Assembly: GCA_002573605.1 (NCBI GenBank)
Contig: PDNA01000067.1
Span: 1 to 64,000, forward strand
DNA from: Polytolypa hystricis UAMH7299
Taxonomy: Eukaryota > Ascomycota > Eurotiomycetes > Onygenales
Direction of reading: 5' to 3'
Length of the DNA: 64,000 bases
The notes below the pieces were generated by a model. That model made no database searches and was not told where the DNA came from. It was given only the letters and a program-made list of their open reading frames with translations. Numbering within the stretch: the first letter of the stretch is position 1; the number at the start of each line of letters is the position of its first letter. Shown in pieces: positions 21,893 through 33,920 of this stretch. A program made the translations under genes and the position numbers.

Positions 21893-24800
21893 TGTTAGTG
21901 AACATTTTGAATGTCATTAATTTAAGATTTCTTTTCTTCTTTTCTTCTTTTCTTCGCTAAATTCTAGTTCCTTTGATCATCGTTTTCTCAGCTTGACCGT
22001 GGAAGATACTGTTTACTTCTGCTGCTAGAAAAGGAGGTATGGAATATCTGGCTATTTGTGACTGCTACGTGATTGCTAAGCCGTTGCTCATCAGTCTCGG
22101 CAAGCCACCTTGCTATCTCTAGCCGTGACCGAAGGGCAGAGATATTGATATTAATCGGCCCTTCCGTAAGAGGAGTGTCCTCCGAATTTGGCTATCGGCC
22201 AATTGTTTTTTTTCTTTCTTGATTCTTTTCGCTGATTGTAGCTTTGTTGAGGCATCACGGGTGTTGGTTGTTTCTTTGCCTGGCCTCCAATTCTCTGCTG
22301 CTTGTACTATACAAACAAGATGTATTTTGCCATCTCAAACACCCTGCAGAAAACCCGCCACGGCATGTTCTCCTGAAAAGTCCCCGTGTAGGTTAAAAAA
22401 GAAACGTGCGTGGCGATTGGCGTTCATGCACGATCGCTTAAGGGGGGCGCATCACAAGCAAGCCTTGCAGAAAGTCTCCTCTTTCAACGACCTTCGTATC
22501 TATCAGATCGGGGAGAAAAGGGGAGGAGCGAGTCTTCGCAAAAACAAACAAGACAAGGGCTCCTCGTATCCCTGTGCTCAAAGTCAATAGTTTACTTTTT
22601 TCCCAGTTGCCAAGCGCTGTGGTGCATGATGTCTATATTGTTCTAGCAGGGAGCCCCCCACCGGCGTTTATATTAGCCCGCCCAAAAAGTTTAATATTCG
22701 CGATTTGGTGGATTATTAATAGCCTTTGTGCCCAAAGGCTTCTTCTGTTCCTAGATCTCAAGTCCGTCTGAGCCTCACTTATTACCGGTCTACCGGTCTC
22801 AATACGATATAGCGTAATTTTGAATTGTTCTTGGGAAATATTACTGATACACATGTAATATTATTATCTCGTCCTTGATGTATGTATTTACGATGTGGAT
22901 ATTTTATGGTTTTGCATTAAGCAAGGTGGAATCCTCGCTTAACAAGGCTGTCTCACTGGTTCCTGGGAAGAGGCTCTTCAGTGATTCAAGCTTTCCGACC
23001 CTTGCTCAATAATTGCGCCCGGACACTTGGAATTCGGAAAACCCGAAATAAGGGTTCGTCAAGCGATGGAGCTTTCACTAATTTTTTTTAAATTTTTTTT
23101 TGCATTCTACCGAGGATGTAATACTTATATCGAGCCAGCTTGTTGTCTCTATCAGAAGCAGGAAGCACACCAGGGCCTCGAATGGAGTTGTTCGTGTAGA
23201 TATTGTCAAATTTCAGGTAGCCCAAACTTGGAGCCCCTGGTATTGGAAACAGTTTTCCTGTTGGGTGCCACTTCCAGGGGTTACATATTCCTACAAAACA
23301 TGGCGAATTGCAGCATCGTGAGAAGCTGAGGGAATTGTCCCCACTTCGGGTGGTGGACAAGGGGTTGATGCCGGCATCGCATCTGGTCCAAGAGTTTGTG
23401 TTGCACCTGGATCCGGGCGGTTGTTGGAGGGGTGGTTGCTAACAGCCAATGTCACATTGACCTGCAGCAGGACGCTTGACAGAGCTGCGAACACACGCTG
23501 ATCCCTCCACTGAAACCAGCCTGACAGTGGTGGGATGTGATTTGTTGGCAAGTGTGACCGTTTGGCCTCTCTGGCTGTTGTGTAACTGCAGAAAGCTGCG
23601 CTGTGGCTGAGCTAAGCGATCATTGTATCTCGCGTAGAGGATCCTGGTAGCCTTAGTATGCATGTCTTTCCTTTAAGTTTGTTTATACCGTGGTTTACCG
23701 TATCACTCTGTATAGGTAACAGCTACCAGCTTCGCCAAAGTTCGGATACAGTTCGTAAACTCGATCGGAAATTCTGGCCACGCCTGGAGCACTGACGCTG
23801 AAATTGACAGCATATTCAAGGATTGTGGAATACGAGCCACATGGCCGGAGTTCGCCTTCGATCGTGGAACATCATTGACGAAAATTTCGCTATGAAATCT
23901 CCCGAAGAACTGTGATCTGCAATGCAAGAAATCCAACTTCCCAGTCTGGCTGATTTGACATCTCGCTAACCAGTTTGTTGCTTACCATTTCTTCAAGACA
24001 ACCCCTGGAGAATTAGGGTGCAAATTTTAAACATCACTGTACATATATCTCGCCAGAATCTCATACCCCCTGATGTTTCATTCAAAGTGGCATCGGGCAT
24101 TGGACATCTTGGATAGAATCTTCCGACCTTCAATCAATCTAAACATAGGTACTGCGCAACATGATGAAGACCCTAAAGGGGACAAGCTACGCGACTTAAT
24201 ATCCATCATCATCCCGCGGATTCCTTGCACGGACGGAGCATTTTGATAAATCTTACGATAATTTGCCGAACACGGACATATGCATGGATTCAGCGACCTT
24301 GTCACTCCATGCTTTCTTTTCATCGCTAACTATTACCAATTTGATATAGAAATATGGTCCGTGATATTGCGGCTTTCCTCGTTCTTTATGGCACTGCTAA
24401 GCCTTACACACACCCCTGGCAAGCGCACCACGGTCCTGGTGCCTGGGACGCAGTGAAGGTCATGCGATGGAAATACATGCGGCTCCGGATTGAGCCTCGA
24501 CTATTCTATATATGTCAGGGGAGCCTCGTGTTACATGGGCATGCAGCAGGCTTTAGCGATGACCAAGCGATTATGAATCCCTTCCTTTCACTTGCTCTCG
24601 GAGAGGGGGTGTTTGAGGTGAATGGGACTGGAGTTTGATGGCCTTCAAGATCAGCACTACGGTCGAGGAGGGCAAAATCACCAACCAAGTCAGTAAAGAG
24701 ATCGGATGATCTCCCGCCTGGGGCAAATCTCGAAGGATCTGAGGACCTGAAACAGCTTGTTTTGTGATTGAGTTGGCTGCAGAGAGCAGCCGCGATGACT

Positions 24801-26918
24801 ACGATATAGAGAGCCTGCCTCCGTGCTCAAAATCTCCGAAGCTTGTGTTACAGATCTGGATCGATGTCTACTCGTGTAACGTGTTCGCGATCAAAACACA
24901 TAATTCCTTGCGAATCCCCGATGCAAGGTTGATAAACTGTCTTGCTGGTTTGTATTCCTCTTTCATTCATATCATGATTGTAATGGTAGGGTAAGGATTT
25001 ATTGCGCTGTGATTGGACGGATCCGCGCGATAGGGTGATTCACCAAATACTTCGTCAATCACTTGAAGCGGATAGGTTGTCTTTTTCGGGGTGTCCATGT
25101 TAGTATAAAAATACCCATGGTTAATGCAGCTTCTTGAAGAGGCCCTGGGAAAAGGCAGATGAATATTTGGAATGTTTATATGAGATTTCGGAATCCAGGA
25201 CCGATATTCCATACATATTCGGTGCAGATCACGACAAAAAGTAGCTGTCAACATGTCGATCATCTTAATTACAGCGCAAATCTGGAGGTGGGCAACAACT
25301 TGGCAAGCCCACAACTCCAGTTGGAAATGTACTTAAATTTTTATGCCACTAAAAGTTATGCTAGTGCTTGAAACTGTTGAGAGCATATTTTTGAACAATA
25401 CTTTATTTATCTTGTCAAAACTTTTGTAACATCGGAACAACCCTGTTTTGCTAAGGATATATTTCGTACTGTACATACTGCCTTACATCGTATTGTATCA
25501 TATTGACATTACTCAGCTGCGCTAATGGCAAAACTTGGTCCGGGATCTAAAGTGGAGCTTGTGGGGTTAATTATGGACCCCTCGGCAGGGCTAACTTTAA
25601 CTCAACCTATGCGCATCTCTTCTTTACACTATATCTGCACGGGTCATTGGTGGGATCTCCGACTCGCTGCCCTGGCGTTTCTAGCTGCAGTTTCAAATCA
25701 AGGCATTGTTCGCCAGGCAACATCGCAATTTGCCAGGAACATGCGATAAATACCGGATACCATTGGCTCCCAGGCTATCAACCTCGCGAAATTCCACCAA
25801 CTGATGGAGCTCAGTGAATCAGTGGACCTGGCTTTTGCACCTTACGCTAAAGAAGAATCTGTGATGGAGGCGTCAGTAAGCTCAAGAATGTTCAGCCAGC
25901 TGTCTCGCCAGTGTTGCCACGTATGTTCATAGTTCCACCAGATCGCATGTTTTCGTTTTTTGGAATGTCTCACCAAGCTTTCTCCACGGTGGGTCTCTCT
26001 CCTCCTTGGCCAGCTCAAGCCTTCAAGCTCTCGAGCGTTCGGCGGGCGGGGTTGGCGGGACGAGGTTGGCGCATATGTCTGTGTGACGTGACATGTATGC
26101 ATTTATTTCTAATAATGGCAATGCATTTGCCACTTCCCGCGGCGAGCTCCTGCAACCGCCGAGAAGAAGGGGCGACGCCGAACCGTGGCTGAAACTGTCT
26201 CAGCGGCTTCGGTGGATGTCCGATGCATATGCATCTCTCGATATCCACCGCTGTCAGCCATATGCGGGATCTAGAAAGGGCAGGCGCATGGTTTACAGCT
26301 GTGGAGTCTATTTTCTTTTTGTGACGTTGATTTCTCAGCTTGTCGGATCGGACCTTCAGGAGAAGTTCATTGATATGACCAATGACGACAAAGGATGTGA
26401 AACAGGTGAAGAGACTTGTCACAATTGGGGGCCAGAACACCTCATTCCACGATTCGATTTGTCTTCATACGGTTGGACGGGGCATCTATCTAGCTTGCCG
26501 CCCTGGTGCAAAGTCTCCGCGCTTAGGAATCGATAGTCGAGTCTCGAGTCATGCTATTACTAAATATTTTGTACTGTTAACAAACAAGAGATGGAATATC
26601 ATTTATGTACGGGCACAAAATTTTACACAATTCGAATACAGACAGAGGGCGCATGGAAATTGATAGAATTTAGAAAAAGAAAACGGAAATGTTGCTAGAC
26701 ACGCTGGCAAGTCTATGAGGTAGATACAAAAATATGATTTGCTAGAAAACAAGACAATGCGCCCGTTAGTAAGGGCAGAAGTAAGACAACATGGAGGAGC
26801 GACTAAGACTACTGGAATTTCTATAACCATTGCAATCCTCCTGCAGACGGAATTTTCAACGAAAGGAAAGCGTCCCGACCAAGTCTTTTGAGAGCTATTT
26901 GCGTCGGAGCAGGACGGC
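21893..26918. other. 5-kb gap inside the cluster, no recognised gene
   Basis: The space between sph3 and ega3 is long for a fungal gene cluster. Several open frames of 60-147 codons occur (for example 22219-22590, 24354-24638 and 26093-26536), but none shows a known family, codon pattern or splice context that convinces me. A short TTCTTTTC repeat sits at about 21928-21957, in the likely sph3 3' UTR. GC content resembles the rest of the left part, so this is not a fresh AT-rich insertion. It may be a decayed gene or relic. Confidence 0.5.
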
Positions 26919-27842
26919 TCATGGACATGTCTCCCACCATTGGTCCAGATCCATATTTTTGATCAAAGTAGAGAACTGCTTCGTGTCCGGATTATCGCAA
27001 ATGGAAGTCACCAATTGTTTCGGCGCAGCCTTGTTGTCATTAACTTCATCGCCCTTTGGATACTCTAAGTGGAAGACTGGCTTGCCGGCGTCGATAAATG
27101 GGCGAAGGTCGTCGCACTCCTCGTACTCGACGCACTGCTCATTGACGCTCCATTGCATCTTGTCAACGAGGTCTTCAACGAGTTCCAAAGTATTCTTTAG
27201 GCCGATTGAAAGGTTTCGCTCACGGGCTGCATCGGCGAGGAAATTGAGATAGGCAAGAGAATCATCGCGGGTAAGATCGAGACCATTATCATTTTCGTAT
27301 CCGTCCGTATTGTCCGGATCAACCCCATCACACCCTTTATCTTTGGCAACGTCGAGCCGCTTTAGCATAATATTCCGCACATTTTCAGATCTTAGATCGA
27401 GCCAATTCTCATCAGCCCAATCCTCAAGTTCCTTTCCAATATCTTCTGGCTTGAAGTCGTCTTTATCATCGCGCCAGTCCTCATAAGTCCCGGCGGAGAA
27501 GTAGCAGATAACCTTCCTGTCCTTGTCGTGGAGATCATCAACGATAGATTTCTCGTTGTCGAATAGGTCAATATCGAAGACTTCGACGTCTAGATCGAGA
27601 GACGCTTTATCCAGCGGCTTCAGAAGCTGGATCTGCCAACTGGTCCCAACTGCAGGTCTAAACGGAGTCGTAGACTGTTCGCTGTCGTCGTCGCCTTTGG
27701 AGCGTGTAAGCCCCACGCCTAAACCGACAGCTAAGGCGATAATGACCACGAGGACGGGAATCGCAATGAGAAGCTTCTTGCGGGTTGACCATTTCGAAGA
27801 ATGGGAGCCGTGATGGCTTAAATCCTGGGGTCCCTGTGTCAT
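26919..27842 (-). CDS. ega3: Membrane-anchored endo-alpha-1,4-galactosaminidase (GH114)
   Basis: Ega3 cleaves alpha-1,4-linked galactosamine in deacetylated stretches of galactosaminogalactan. This is a single-exon gene of 307 residues. A short Ser/His-rich cytosolic tail with KWSTRKK precedes one membrane segment at about 23-45 (type II anchor). A Ser/Asp linker follows, then the GH114 barrel from about residue 60. Family signatures are VICYFSAGTYEDWR (111-124), KGCDGVDPDNTDGY (169-182) and IGLKNTLEL. Candidate catalytic acids are D177 and E235 (NEQC). Their spacing of 58 equals that of the pair I recall for A. fumigatus Ega3 (D189/E247). The ending DQWWETCP is typical. The gene lies between sph3 and agd3, as in Aspergillus. 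Confidence 0.92.
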   Translation of the reverse strand: MTQGPQDLSHHGSHSSKWSTRKKLLIAIPVLVVIIALAVGLGVGLTRSKGDDDSEQSTTPFRPAVGTSWQIQLLKPLDKASLDLDVEVFDIDLFDNEKSIVDDLHDKDRKVICYFSAGTYEDWRDDKDDFKPEDIGKELEDWADENWLDLRSENVRNIMLKRLDVAKDKGCDGVDPDNTDGYENDNGLDLTRDDSLAYLNFLADAARERNLSIGLKNTLELVEDLVDKMQWSVNEQCVEYEECDDLRPFIDAGKPVFHLEYPKGDEVNDNKAAPKQLVTSICDNPDTKQFSTLIKNMDLDQWWETCP

Positions 27843-29721
27843 TCTAACATATCTTTCTGTCTTTATTATGTAGAGAATGCTTCTTTTATTAGCTATGTTT
27901 ATAGTGAGGTATCCTTTAGATCATACACCTACCGATCTGCTATATGGAATCGGTAATATCTCGAGTCACAAAATCCCCTTCATTGACGTGAAGTGTGACG
28001 TAGAAACGGTGAACGCGAGTTTTTCGGTGTTGCCGTCCCTCGTCTTTGGGAGAAGGGACAGAACTTTGGGAAAGGTCTACCGCTCGGACTCTTGTTTTAG
28101 CTGCCCTTTCAATCGTACTTGGTATTTCGCGAGGGATGCAAAAAAGGAAAAAAGGAAAAACGGCTCTGCCAAGAAGCGTAAAACTGCAAGGGGCACGACT
28201 TGGAAACCCGATAACACCAAGAACTTGGAAGACCAAGAAAGTTTTTTGTTTTGAGGCCGAATTATTTTCTCATGACAAGGCTGAGTCTCCCGACTCCAGG
28301 GGCGGACCATATCCTAGCTCCGACTTATGTAACAGACGTAAAAAACATAACATACAGTTCCAATTTATTATACCGAAAATTACCAAGCAAAGCTAATTCG
28401 TAACTTGGAATGATAAATAAGAGTATACGGCCGGTACAACCCCTGGAAAATAATGCAGAGCTTGACAAGCTGGCAGGCAGCTCATCGCCAATGGAAATAA
28501 TTAATTAACTCCGCAGAAGTTTGGGCTGCTCTGCTGATGTGGCTTTTTCTAGCTGAATGGATGGAAGCTGTACTCCGGACGGTGGCTTGCAAAGCAGCAT
28601 TGATTATCGAGGGGTTTGGTGCTGCAATTCCGCGGAAGTTCCTGGTTTCTGTTCCTGATTTGAACCCAAAGGCGGAGCTGGTTTGTGAATAGCATATCGC
28701 ATGCACATCAGTTACCCTAAGTAGGACAAAAATGGGCGAACATTAAGCCGAAAATTATTTTTCTTCCTAGGGTGCAGTTTGTTAATGGAGTCGCCATTAC
28801 AGAGGACGAAAGTTTCAATTTATTCAAAGCTCCGGATTTGTTGGATTTTGACAGCTTTGCGGGGAAAGTGAAAGCAAGAAAGTTTTTCATTTTTGGTTGA
28901 AAGATTAAAAATTAAAATGCGCCTATTTTTGTAGCGTAAATGCTTAGCGAAGTCTATAGTTCATCGTTGATATAGGTAGGGGCCCTGTGCCATGTGGTTG
29001 TCAATATATTCAATTCGCCGATCACCCATTTTGAGTGGGAGGCTCAATCCTTTGGCCCTGGATTTAATATGTAGTGAAGCTCGTTAGTGTCAGTTCTATC
29101 CAATTGCGGGGAAGGTGTTTTACCCCATATTGTTCCCCTGATCCTCGTTGATGGCGTCCACACACTTTGTTTCCCCTGAACACTAAGCTGCACAACTCGT
29201 GTCCTTCTGACAAGCTATCAAACAGGTCTTTTCATTGCCGATCTATAATATGTCCAGTTTTGTTCGATACGGACATATAGAATCATTCAAGAGAATTCGG
29301 CCCGACGACGCCGTTCGGATCTATCAAATTTGCGCAAGCTATTGATGAAAGCGAAGCGGGGGTTCCTGGTTAGCCATGCGGTTTATCCATTGGATGTGAA
29401 AGCTTGCGGGGTTTGCGACGGCTAAATTTTCGCTCCTAGGCTGATTAGTGTGTATTGACGGGCTGAACTGCGTGAAAGGATGTCAATCTTTGGATGAGAG
29501 GGACAAGGGAGAGGCCTCTTGAGGAGAATGTAGACAGTGTATTAAAATTCTTGAATAAGTATTAGATAGATATATGTTCTAGGCAAATTTTCATCACTGA
29601 TAAATTGATCTAACGCACAGCTATCTTCGACCGAATCTCAGACCGTGAGTTGACCAAGAGAGCGCGCGATGGTCCTCCAAGTGGGCCAAAAGTCAACAGT
29701 CCGATGACGAAGCCTACAAGA
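27843..29721. other. Intergenic region, ega3 promoter and agd3 3' end
   Basis: The roughly 450 bp upstream of ega3 (27843-28300) contain two TGACGT half-sites (27984-27989 and 27996-28001) and two matches to the StuA consensus on the minus strand (28011-28018 and 28125-28132). The remainder to 29721 is 3' sequence of agd3 and shows no gene. Confidence 0.5.
28011..28132 (-). promoter_or_regulatory. Two StuA-like motifs upstream of ega3
   Basis: The minus strand reads TCGCGTTC at 28018-28011 and TCGCGAAA at 28132-28125, both matching [AT]CGCG[AT]N[AC]. StuA controls galactosaminogalactan genes in A. fumigatus. The motif is short and expected about once per kilobase on both strands, so two sites in about 120 bp are suggestive only. 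Confidence 0.3.
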
Positions 29722-32022
29722 TCACCAGGGAATCGGCGTCGATAGGACGAATGTCACAGGTGCTCCGGTCAAAGTTACCCATACGGTCAAGGGATCACTC
29801 CCGAGTTGTTCGGTTGCGAAACCCTCTGTGCTTGTAGGCGGCGTGGGGAAGCTAACGGGAATTGGCGAAGCGCATGTATTGTCCGTGGCTCCCACGGTGA
29901 CGGCAACAAACTCTTGGTCGCTAGAGTGATATGTAAGAGAATAATCGCATGCATCACGAGCGACACGTGCGGTGAATTCGTCCGAGGCCTTAAGTAAAGC
30001 CGCAGATTTAGCATAGGTACAAGAAGGAACAATACTAGACGGGTGGGAAACTTACATCCTGCTGCTTGATGCTCACGATTGGCCAGTCAACAAGGCGCAC
30101 AAACTCCTGCACTATAGTTTCCACCCAGGCCTGGAAAATTGAGAGTTTGGCTGAGACTCCGTTTATCGTGATTTCGTCTGCATCAGCTTGTCGCAGGTTA
30201 GCTTGATGGAACATGTATGCAGCACGGTCGAGCCCCATCAATCGTCGTATGGTGTCTTGCTTCTCCGCAGCAAGTAGATCGTGAAAGTCACCAACACCAG
30301 CAGACGTGTCTATCCATTCCTTGGTGGTGCACTCTGGACTATCGCAGTTGTAATAAATGCGTGTCGCCCATCGAGGGATAACTTGAATTCCCGCAAAACC
30401 ATCGGCTTCCACCGTTGTAATATAAGGGTGGTGGTTATGCTGCTGATTTACGAGCACCGGACGACTGTTGTCACCAACGACGTTGGTTATATTGTTATTG
30501 GTCCATGCTTCTAGCACGTCGCCGTTATGTAGGCCTGTGATTGCCGGAGGAACCAGCGAGTGATCGCTATACCTAGCCGCCTGCGCAATTCCAACTCTCT
30601 CCATCCACTCTCTGTTAATCACAATTTCTTTGGAGGCATCATCGTACGTCGCGTTGTTAAGTTCTAGATGAGTAAATGTGTGGGACAAATGAGCAAACAC
30701 GTCCCGATTCGCAGGATCGGAGAACCATTGCTCTAATGGGTCAAGTTTGGTACATGCTTCGGTCCAAACATACGACGTAGGCTGCGGAGGCCAAAAGTCT
30801 TCGCCTGTTCCCAGCGGTTTTTTGAACTCAAGGGGTGTATCGGGGACCTCTCGGTAGTCGATTTGTCCGGGTTCACACACCCATACGTCTTCGTCATCGT
30901 TAATGTCATCTCCGTATTCGATATTGCCATTACCATTATGCGCAAGCTCGACGAAATAATCGCTCCCATCATTCATTTTCGCATTGATCGTTGATGTCCA
31001 AGCAACGTGTGCATCTAGGTCATCGGTCCGAATGCGAAACGTCCTGCCTGGAGGTTCGTATATGTCGGAGATGATAAAGACGTCGTCAATTTGGGTATTG
31101 AGGTTGATTCTTCTATAACCGGGATATAAACCCCTGGTGACCCACTGAATCCACGCGTGTTGGAGAATAGTAGACGTTTGACTCCAGTCTGTTGCCCATC
31201 CAAGAAAAAAAACCATCTTTCATGACAAGTGGTTAGCAAAACGGGGCGCCAATTGGGGTTGATATTGCTTACTTGTTGTCTTCCATCAAAGTCATTGATA
31301 ACCGCAGCAGTTCCTCCTTCAAAGCCTTCCTCTTCATTGGCTGCGAATTTCGCGATTTCTTTCGTGCTGGTCGCATTGGATATAGTGGCGGTATAATGCC
31401 ACAGTCCCTTGGTGCTCATGGTAGCGCCAGTTTTCAGCCCAGCAGTAGGAAAATCGCTGGTATCGGAAAATGAGATAAGCTGCTCTTTGTCTTCAGCGCA
31501 ACAACCTACTCCGGGCGCCGTCCCAAACTCCGTTGTAGGATAAACATCGTAGTGTACCATTCGCACTCCATATTTGAGTTGATAGGCATACAATTGATTC
31601 CATTGCTCATCGGTTAAGGCACTTCGGAATCCATCGCTTCCGTAATCATAACTGACCTGCGCTGAGACGACTATCCCGCCGAAATTCCCGCCGTCGGAGC
31701 CTTCAAGCTCGGGAAGTTCCACGCCATCTTTTGGAACTATCAAATGTGTAAAGGGAATACCATATCCCTTTAAACCAGATGAGGCACTATTTGCGGCGCC
31801 ATCGTCACTAGCAATTACCAGTAAATTCGCTAACGCATCGTTTGTGGCGACAGAGGAAGGGGAAGGAGAAGGGGAAGCAGAAGAGGAGGAAGAAGGGATT
31901 GAAATGGAAGAAGGGATTGAAATGGACGAAGGGATCGAAATGGAGGAAGGGATTGAAATGGTGCTAGTGGTGCCAATGGTGCTCGTAACCGTAACGGTAC
32001 TTGAAAGCGGCGAACAGGCCAT
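29722..32022 (-). CDS. agd3: Galactosaminogalactan N-deacetylase
   Basis: Agd3 removes acetyl groups from GalNAc in galactosaminogalactan, giving the polymer the positive charge needed for adhesion. The exons are 32022-31273, 31216-30056 and 29988-29722, giving 725 residues. Both introns are in phase 0 (56 and 67 nt). A Ser-rich N-terminus with (ISIPSS) repeats is followed by a beta-rich carbohydrate-binding part (CBM87 in Aspergillus), then the deacetylase domain (CE18). The metal-binding set is visible: D294/D295 in QIDDVF and the H-x3-H pair H429/H433 in HLSHTFTH. A small C-terminal beta domain ends at TPIPW. Agd3 in Aspergillus is secreted, but the first Met here starts directly at the Ser-rich part (MACSPLSS) and an in-frame stop lies upstream. 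A signal peptide could come from an unrecognised 5' exon. Confidence 0.9.
31888..31962 (-). repeat. 18-bp tandem repeat in the agd3 N-terminus
   Basis: About four copies of an 18-bp unit (plus-strand core GAAGGGATTGAAATGGA) encode the hexapeptide repeat I-S-I-P-S-S at about residues 22-45 of Agd3. The copies differ at single bases, so they are old enough to have diverged. Confidence 0.75.
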
Positions 32023-33920
32023 GATAATATCAGATCCGAATGCTCGGAGAGCTCGAAGCGTTCAATTATCCGATCAAACTGAGGATGCTGGAATTGAGAG
32101 GAAACGAAAGGGAACCAATATTTGGCTGATGTGAGGGAGCAATTCGAACAACCAATGCTGGAAGAGGCAGCCGAGCAAATAAATATCTTCACCCTGGCAA
32201 GTACCGTCTAGACACCTGATTCTCAAAGTGCGGCTGAATCACCTAAGAGGACTAGGTTAACGAGAGCTTAGAGATAGACAACGGTGGTTTTTGGGAACGA
32301 GCGAACAGTCTTCTCCGTTTAACGAGTGGCTTTGCTTTGAACAAGTGACAGCAAAGGAAGGGAAAAAAAGAAAGGAGAGCAGCCACGCATGGGGAAGAAA
32401 CAAAAGACAACAACAAAAGTTGAGGGGATGGTAGCTGCTTGAAGTTGCATTTGGGCCCAGGTAGGGATTGCAAGCACACTTGTGACTTCGTAGTCATATT
32501 ATCAGTACCAATTTCTCCGCAGACCGGAGTTAGCGCTAAAAGCCCATTCATGACACACCACTCTGCTGGCTAGGAGATGAGTTGGAACGTCGAGACTGGA
32601 GCCAACGCACGCCACGTTCTCCTGGTCAAAAACTAGCTCTGGCAAAAATATGGATATCTGTCTCAGACTGTCTGTCAGGAATACGGACTTATCCTCATCA
32701 TTGATGCGGCGATGCCAGATCTAGATGCTGCTCGATGACAATGACAATTGACAGCTCGCATTGAGGCTCCTCATAAGGTTCAATAAAGCCTGAATTGTGG
32801 GTCTATTAGTTCGGGTCGTAATGTATATTACAACGGCGTCTGCGATACAACGTAAGTTACAATATGGAATTTTACAGTATGGTTTTACATTTACGTTGTA
32901 TATTTATTATGAGCTAAACCTTGATGAGACTTCGCGCCGATATTGCTTTTCGCTTGTCGATCTGCCAACAACATCGGCAGAATCCAGCACAAGTTGCCAG
33001 TGGGTGGTCCTCCGTCGCTTGCAAGACCCCTGCGTGGAGCTCTGCCATACTATGCTACGATGCCTGTGCTTCCAGGCGTTCTCCTGCCTGCAGCTTCTCT
33101 TTGTTGGTTTGCCCAGTCCAACCAAGTCTTCATGGGAAGAGGCCGTGGCTCTATTTTTCCGGGATTTCAGTTTTATGCCCAATATATTATTTTCGGGTAT
33201 TTTGTTATGCTTGCTTTTAGTTTGGGTGCTCTTATATCTTTTCGGAAAGATGAATTGCCTCACTACGGCAATGCTGGTTGAACTTGATCACCGCCATGAC
33301 CAGGCGCATCGATAAGAGAATAGGGGCCATTGCGCCTTTCTACCCCTGTGCCTGACAAAGTGGCGATTCTGCTCCACTTTAATCAAGTCTCCACTGGTTC
33401 CTTGTTTTTATCCGACTGCTAAGCAGCCAGAACCTTGTCGAACGGAACAGGTGTAGAGCGCTCACTGGAGGCTGAAGTTCCCCAGCGACTTTTCTTTTTT
33501 TGCATGGCAGCATGGACCATGGTCTCTCCCTCAGTCCTTTGGCGCCTGGATGCCGAGTTGGGGCGCCTTTCTCGAGGCTGTTTCAGAGTAACGCCGTGTT
33601 CACCCTCGTACGTCGACTTATGTCATATGTCAAGGGTTTGAGTAAACTTTCGATTGCTTCCTGGGGTAGCTTTTCAACTTTTCTCTATTCCCCCGTGGCA
33701 TATGAGTTTATACTGGCTTTTATTTTTGGTTTCCATATGTTATTATTAATATTTGCTTTCAAGTTGTTTATTTTTGTGCGTTGTGATACTCGGGCTCTTT
33801 GCGTTAATTAGTAGCTGGTCAGATCTACCGACGTTATAGGGCTATGCCTATTAGCATATAAATGCTCTCTGGCAGCAACGCGCACACTGCCTTAGCAGTT
33901 GCTGGGAGGACTTGGTAACC
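32023..33920. promoter_or_regulatory. 1.9-kb bidirectional promoter region of agd3 and gtb3
   Basis: This long shared upstream region separates agd3 (-) from gtb3 (+). A TATA box for gtb3 is listed separately. On the minus strand, at 32390, an ATG opens a 23-codon frame (MRGCSPFFFSLPLLSLVQSK) with the shape of a signal peptide, which might be a leader exon of agd3. The plus-strand open frames at 32797-33315 and 33435-33811 lack any family signature. Confidence 0.5.
33857..33862 (+). promoter_or_regulatory. TATA box of gtb3
   Basis: The sequence CATATAAATG places TATAAA 59 bp before the ATG at 33921. With a usual start site about 30 bp downstream, this leaves a short 5' leader and supports the small first exon proposed for gtb3. 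Confidence 0.55.

Noticed and set aside
26093..26536. 147-codon frame downstream of ega3 in the cluster gap
   Set aside because: No domain or secretion signal, and several overlapping frames of similar length on both strands suggest chance.
31844..32134. Glu-rich 96-codon frame opposite the start of agd3
   Set aside because: It is the reverse reading of the Ser/Ile/Pro repeat of Agd3. The composition comes from the 18-bp repeat.
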